NCBI GenBank assembly: GCA_030598025.1
Contig: JAUVQS010000023.1
Location: 1-15,261 of the forward strand
Direction: 5' to 3'
DNA length: 15,261 bases
DNA from: Acidimicrobiia bacterium
Lineage (GTDB): Bacteria; Actinomycetota; Acidimicrobiia; Spongiisociales; JAHEDJ01
Part shown: positions 11,384 through 15,261 of the stretch, piece by piece
Position numbering within the stretch: the stretch's first letter is position 1
Layout of the letters: every line of letters begins with the position of its first letter
Notes under the pieces: model-generated
What the model saw: only the letters and a program-made list of their open reading frames with translations
Told to the model about the DNA's origin: nothing
Databases searched by the model: none
Position numbers and translations under genes: made by a program

Positions 11384-12696
11384 CATATCCCCTCGTCCTC
11401 TTCAGGCGCATGACCGATCATCCGGCCGACTCGCACTCGATCGATCGGTATCTCGAGACCGGCGGATATGAGCAGGCCAGGGTGGCGCTCGGCCAGACCC
11501 GTGATGAACTCGTCGAACTGGTCAAGAGTTCCGGGCTCATCGGCAGGGGCGGCGCCGGATTCTCAGCCGGACTGAAATGGTCTTTCCTCGCTCCGGCTCG
11601 GCCGGCCTACCTCGTCGTCAACGGCGACGAGTCGGAACCGGGCACGTTCAAAGATCGTCAGCTTCTCGAACGCGACCCGCATCAGATGATTGAGGGGATG
11701 ATCATCGCCGCGGTGGCCAACGAGGTGCACGAAGCCTTCATCTACATTCGCGGCGAGTACCCCAAGCCCGCTCGACGCGTCCAGCAGGCCGTTGCCGACG
11801 CCTACGAACGCGGCTACCTGGGTTCCGATGTGATGGGGAGCGGCTACCACCTCGACATCACGGTTCACCTCGGCGCCGGCGCCTACATCTGTGGAGAGGA
11901 GACCGCGCTTCTCAACAGCCTCGAAGGTCGGCGCGGCGAGCCCCGGCTCAAGCCGCCGTTCTTCCCCGCCGCCAAAGGGCTGTACATGTTGCCGACGATC
12001 GTCAACAACGTCGAAACGATCTCGAATCTTCCTCACATCGTTGAACGAGGAATCGATTGGTATAAGGGCCTCGGCCACGACGTTGACACCGGAACGTTCC
12101 TCTTCTCGATTTCCGGTCACGTGAAGAGACCGGGCAACTATGAGCTTCCTCACGGGATCACCTGGCGGGAACTCATCTACGACGTCGCCGGCGGCATTCG
12201 CGACGACAACGAGCTCAAAGCTTGGGTACCAGGCGGCGCCTCCGCCCCCTGGTTCATACCGTCCGAGCACCTGGATATTCAGATCACTAAATCTGTGACC
12301 GACTCGAGCGGATCGATGCTCGGCTCTGGAGCCGTCATTGTCATGGATGAGACCACCGACATGGTTGCTGCCGCCGAACGACTGGTGCGCTTCTTCGCCG
12401 AAGAGTCTTGCGGTCAGTGCACCCCTTGCCGGGAAGGCACCACCTGGCTCGACATGATTCTGCGCCGGATGCTGGACGGCGGTGGACGGGCCGTCGATCT
12501 CGATCTCCTCTACGACGTGTCTGACAACATATCGGTCGGCGTCGGCTGGCCGCCGAAGCAGACCACGATCTGCCCGCTCGGCCCCTCCGCGGTCAGCGCG
12601 GTGAAGTCGCTGCTGGATTACTTCCGGGACGAGGCCGAGGCGCACATAGCTCGGGCCAACCGAGTTCCCCTCACCATCAAGGGAGGCGGAGCATGA
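11380..12696 (+). CDS. nuoF: NADH-quinone oxidoreductase subunit F (NADH- and FMN-binding)
   Basis: The NADH-oxidising subunit of complex I, with FMN and [4Fe-4S] cluster N3. 438 residues. The FMN/NADH fold shows GLIGRGGAGFSAGLKW (about 51-66), NGDESEPGTFKDR and GAGAYICGEETALLNSLEG. N3 ligands are C344, C347 and C350 (SCGQCTPCREG) plus C398 (TTICPLGP). A small insert (VGVGWPPKQ) separates the third and fourth ligands compared with E. coli NuoF, as I recall for some actinobacterial homologues. The GTG at 11380 overlaps the nuoE stop (GTGA), with AGAGGGG (11366-11372) 7 nt upstream; an in-frame ATG at 11410 is a less well-supported alternative. NuoG begins at an ATGA overlap with its stop. Confidence 0.97.
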   Translation: MTYPLVLFRRMTDHPADSHSIDRYLETGGYEQARVALGQTRDELVELVKSSGLIGRGGAGFSAGLKWSFLAPARPAYLVVNGDESEPGTFKDRQLLERDPHQMIEGMIIAAVANEVHEAFIYIRGEYPKPARRVQQAVADAYERGYLGSDVMGSGYHLDITVHLGAGAYICGEETALLNSLEGRRGEPRLKPPFFPAAKGLYMLPTIVNNVETISNLPHIVERGIDWYKGLGHDVDTGTFLFSISGHVKRPGNYELPHGITWRELIYDVAGGIRDDNELKAWVPGGASAPWFIPSEHLDIQITKSVTDSSGSMLGSGAVIVMDETTDMVAAAERLVRFFAEESCGQCTPCREGTTWLDMILRRMLDGGGRAVDLDLLYDVSDNISVGVGWPPKQTTICPLGPSAVSAVKSLLDYFRDEAEAHIARANRVPLTIKGGGA

Positions 12697-15261
12697 GCGA
12701 GATGATCACGATCAACGTCGACGGTGAGGATCGTCAGGTGGAGGCAGGGCAGACGCTCATTCAGGCCTGCCTCGACACCGGTTCCTATGTGCCGCACTTC
12801 TGTTACCACCCGCGGATGGAACCCGTTGGAATGTGCCGCCAGTGCATGGTGGAAGTCGAGAGCCCGCGGGGAACGATGATGGTCCCGTCGTGCACGATGA
12901 AGGTCAACGACGGCATGGTGGTTCACACGCAGTCGGATACCGTTAAGAAGGTGCAGGAGGGCATGCTCGAGTTCCTCCTCATCAACCACCCGCTTGACTG
13001 TCCCGTTTGTGACCGTGGCGGCGAGTGCCCGCTTCAGGATCAGACGATGGCATGCGGCCCCGGTGAGAGCCGTTTTGTTGAGGAGAAGCGTCGCTACGAG
13101 AAGCCGGTACCGATCTCCGATCTGGTCTTCCTGGATCGGGAACGCTGCATACTTTGCGCCCGTTGCGTTCGGTTCAGTGATGAGATCTCCGGCGATCCAC
13201 TAATCGAGTTCACCATGCGGGGGGCCCACAATCAGATACAGACCTTCCCCGACGAACCCTTCGCCTCATACTTCTCAGGAAACACCGTCCAGATTTGTCC
13301 GGTCGGTGCGCTGACCGCTGTCCCGTATCGGTTCCGGGCCCGGCCGTGGGACCTTCAGAAGGTTGCCAGTACCTGCACCCATTGCACGACCGGATGCGAC
13401 ATCTCGGTCGATACCTCGCAGAACCAGGTGCTTCGATTCAACGGAGTAGACAACGATTTCACGAACCACGGTTGGCTGAGCGACAAGTGCCGTTTCGGTT
13501 TCGAGTTCATGGCATCGGATCGGCGGATCACCACTCCGATGATCAAGGGCGAAGACGGTGAGTTCGGCGAGGCATCATGGAGCGAGGCCCTCGACCTGGT
13601 CGCCTCTCGACTCTCGTCGATTATCGAGAGCGATGGCGGGGGAGCGGTTGCTGCTCTCGGCGGGGCCCGCGGCACGAACGAAGATGCCTACGCCCTCTCG
13701 AAGTTCATGAGGACCGCGGTCGGCTCGAACCACCTCGACGCCCAGATGGACGACGGTCTCGACCCGCAGTTCCTCGCCGCGCTGTCCGGGCGAGGTCGCA
13801 TCAACGACCTCGAATCGGCGAAGACGATCTTGTTGTGGGGTCCGGACCTCAAGGAAGAGAACGGAACGCTGTATCTCCGCGTACGCCGGGCGGCCCAGAG
13901 CCTGGGAGCCACTCTCATCGTGGTGCATCCGCGCAGGACCGGCCTCGACGACCGGGCGGCCTTCAAGTTCTCCTACCGCCCGGGCGACGGCGCCGAGACT
14001 CTCGGTCGGCTCATCGCAGGGGAGGGCGACTTCGCCGCCGCCCGCGAAGCGCTGAATGAGGGACCGGTTGTCGCGCTCGTCGGCCGGACCGGATACGCCG
14101 AAGATCCCCGACTCGCCGAAGCCGTCGCGGCCTTTGCGCGTGATCTGCCCGACGCGTCACTGTTGACACTCGGGCGGCGGTCCAATCTCTACGGGGCTCT
14201 CGATATGGGCCTTGCTCCAACACTTCTGCCCGGCCGCGTTTCCATCGACGACGAGGCCGGCCGAGAGGCGTTGGCCTCGGCATGGGGTGAGCTGCCTGAT
14301 ACGGTCGGCCGCGCTGCCAAGGGCATCCTGCAGGGTGTCCGCGATGGAGCGATCAAGGCGCTCGTGCTCATGGGTGCCGACCCGGCCGGCGACGTTCCTG
14401 ATGCAGCCCTGGCCACGGACGCTCTCGAACAGGCCGATTTCGTTGTATCTGTTGACCTCTTTCTCACCGAGTCATCAGCGGCCGCCGATGTGATCCTTCC
14501 TGCTGCCGCGTTCACCGAGAAGGATGGGACGGTCACCAACCTCGAAGGTCGAGTACAGGTGGTCAACCAGATCGTCGCGCCGCCGGGTCAGTCGCGAGAA
14601 GACTGGTCGATTCTCGATGATCTCGCCCGCCGACTCGGCAAGCCGATGGGGTTCGGTTCGGTGGAGATCGTTGCCAAAGAGATTGCCTCCATTGCGCCCG
14701 CCTATGGAGGTGTCGAGAGGGAAGACGTCGAGACTGAATCGGGCGTCGTAGTGCCCGTCGGTGACGCAGTTCAGCCACTCCAATACCTACCTGTCGGTTC
14801 AGGTCGGTCGGTGAGCCCCCCTACCGCCGCCTCCGGCGACGGTACCTTCCCCCCGGCGGGGGGACCGACCTTCCGATTGCACTCTGCGCGTACGTTGTAC
14901 GACGACGGCGTGCTGCTTCGGAACGGAATGTCGCTCCATGGACTCGCCCCGGGAGGCTTCGCCGCCATCACCTCGGTCGATGCCGATCGTCTCGGCGTCG
15001 CCGACGGACACCTGGTGAGCGTCAATGACGTGAGCCTGCCGGTTCGCATCGATGATTCCCTGCTCGACGGTGTGGTCTACGTGCCCTTCAATCAGCCGGG
15101 GGTTGCGTCCGTGGGAGATGCCCTCGAAGTTGTCGTCAAGGCAGCGGAGGGGGGCTCCGTCGCTCCCCCCGTTGGGTGGAGTCCGCCTGATCCAGAGGCT
15201 CAGATGGAGGGGGGCTCCGTCGCTCCCCCCGTTGGGTGGAGTCCGCCTGATCCAGAGGCTC
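12693..15261 (+). CDS. nuoG: NADH-quinone oxidoreductase subunit G (3'-partial)
   Basis: Large Fe-S subunit of complex I; 856 codons are visible and the frame is open at the window end. N-terminal ferredoxin domain: N1b ligands C37, C48, C51, C67; N5 ligands H99, C103, C106, C112; N4 ligands C152, C155, C158, C202. The optional N7 cluster ligands are also present: C228, C231, C235, C266. A molybdopterin-oxidoreductase-like domain follows (about 275-700), which in NuoG binds no molybdenum. Residues about 708-726 are encoded by a GC-rich interspersed repeat. A C-terminal beta domain of the same superfamily follows (from RLHSARTLYDDG), then a 20-residue tandem repeat from 819. The ATG at 12693 overlaps the nuoF stop and has GGGAGG (12681-12686) upstream. 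Confidence 0.96.
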   Translation, partial: MSEMITINVDGEDRQVEAGQTLIQACLDTGSYVPHFCYHPRMEPVGMCRQCMVEVESPRGTMMVPSCTMKVNDGMVVHTQSDTVKKVQEGMLEFLLINHPLDCPVCDRGGECPLQDQTMACGPGESRFVEEKRRYEKPVPISDLVFLDRERCILCARCVRFSDEISGDPLIEFTMRGAHNQIQTFPDEPFASYFSGNTVQICPVGALTAVPYRFRARPWDLQKVASTCTHCTTGCDISVDTSQNQVLRFNGVDNDFTNHGWLSDKCRFGFEFMASDRRITTPMIKGEDGEFGEASWSEALDLVASRLSSIIESDGGGAVAALGGARGTNEDAYALSKFMRTAVGSNHLDAQMDDGLDPQFLAALSGRGRINDLESAKTILLWGPDLKEENGTLYLRVRRAAQSLGATLIVVHPRRTGLDDRAAFKFSYRPGDGAETLGRLIAGEGDFAAAREALNEGPVVALVGRTGYAEDPRLAEAVAAFARDLPDASLLTLGRRSNLYGALDMGLAPTLLPGRVSIDDEAGREALASAWGELPDTVGRAAKGILQGVRDGAIKALVLMGADPAGDVPDAALATDALEQADFVVSVDLFLTESSAAADVILPAAAFTEKDGTVTNLEGRVQVVNQIVAPPGQSREDWSILDDLARRLGKPMGFGSVEIVAKEIASIAPAYGGVEREDVETESGVVVPVGDAVQPLQYLPVGSGRSVSPPTAASGDGTFPPAGGPTFRLHSARTLYDDGVLLRNGMSLHGLAPGGFAAITSVDADRLGVADGHLVSVNDVSLPVRIDDSLLDGVVYVPFNQPGVASVGDALEVVVKAAEGGSVAPPVGWSPPDPEAQMEGGSVAPPVGWSPPDPEA
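14815..14868 (-). repeat. GC-rich interspersed repeat, copy 2, inside nuoG (inverse orientation)
   Basis: Its reverse complement starts TCGGTCCCCCCGCCGGGGGG and continues AAGGTACCG, matching the nuoE copy over roughly 54 bp with only a few differences. Most differences are in the two hairpin loops (CC versus TA; GGA versus TCA), while the stems are kept. It adds Ser/Pro/Ala/Gly-rich residues between the molybdopterin-like core and the C-terminal domain without breaking the frame. Confidence 0.85.
15146..15261 (+). repeat. 60-bp in-frame tandem duplication in the nuoG tail
   Basis: Bases 15146-15201 recur without a mismatch at 15206-15261, period 60 bp; the second copy is cut by the window end. 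It encodes two copies of a 20-residue unit beginning EGGSVAPPVGWSPPDPEA. Each unit also contains a GGGGGG/CCCCCC inverted repeat (15149-15170 in copy 1). More copies may follow outside the window. Confidence 0.92.

Noticed and set aside
14815..14868. Frameshift or pseudogene in nuoG caused by the GC-rich element
   Set aside because: The frame stays open on both sides and the family sequence resumes at RLHSARTLYDDG, so the element is an in-frame insert or linker.

Overview
The window holds 14 protein genes, nearly all of them respiratory. G+C content is high, gene junctions are tight (ATGA, TGATG and GTGA overlaps), some starts are TTG or GTG, and the quinone genes point to menaquinone. I infer a high-GC, aerobic, menaquinone-using bacterium, most likely an actinomycetote outside Streptomyces/Mycobacterium (perhaps Acidimicrobiia-like). 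This lineage call is an inference, because no rRNA or marker phylogeny is available here.

Layout. (1) Positions 1-4485, plus strand: an operon for a split-cytochrome-b, b6-type quinol:cytochrome c oxidoreductase. It encodes the cytochrome b N-half (cut by the window start), a subunit-IV-like C-half with a long repeat-bearing N-terminal extension, a Rieske Fe-S protein, a diheme cytochrome c with an EF-hand-like loop, and a small three-helix membrane protein. (2) 4486-4649: a convergent gap with heptamer tandem repeats and GC-rich hairpins. (3) 4650-5294, minus: the NADH/NAD+-sensing repressor Rex. It is divergent from (4) 5356-6594, plus: a geranylgeranyl/menaquinone reductase-family flavoprotein. 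A close match to the Rex operator lies between the two, inside the first codons of rex and over the putative -35 of the reductase gene. (5) 6660-7574, minus: an EamA-family transporter, separated from the reductase gene by a strong hairpin. (6) 7575-7828: a divergent promoter region with a 60-bp tandem duplication of a hairpin and a separate palindrome. (7) 7829 to the window end, plus: nuoA-B-C-D-E-F-G of respiratory complex I, with nuoG running off the end.

How it fits together: complex I oxidises NADH and reduces menaquinone, the b6-type complex reoxidises menaquinol and passes electrons to cytochrome c, the reductase-family enzyme probably saturates a menaquinone (or other prenyl) side chain, and Rex reads the NADH/NAD+ ratio. 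The window therefore looks like a compact electron-transport island with its own redox sensor.

The least ordinary material is: three copies of a roughly 30-residue helical repeat in the cytoplasmic extension of the cytochrome b C-half, the third sitting in a block of 43 codons with no C-ending codon; a covalent-heme cysteine at the exact b6 position; the candidate Rex operator; a family of hairpins with compensatory changes; and GC-rich interspersed repeats inside nuoE and nuoG, one of which appears to supply the ribosome-binding site of nuoF. None is proven to be a new system, but the repeat-bearing cytochrome b and the hairpin family deserve follow-up.
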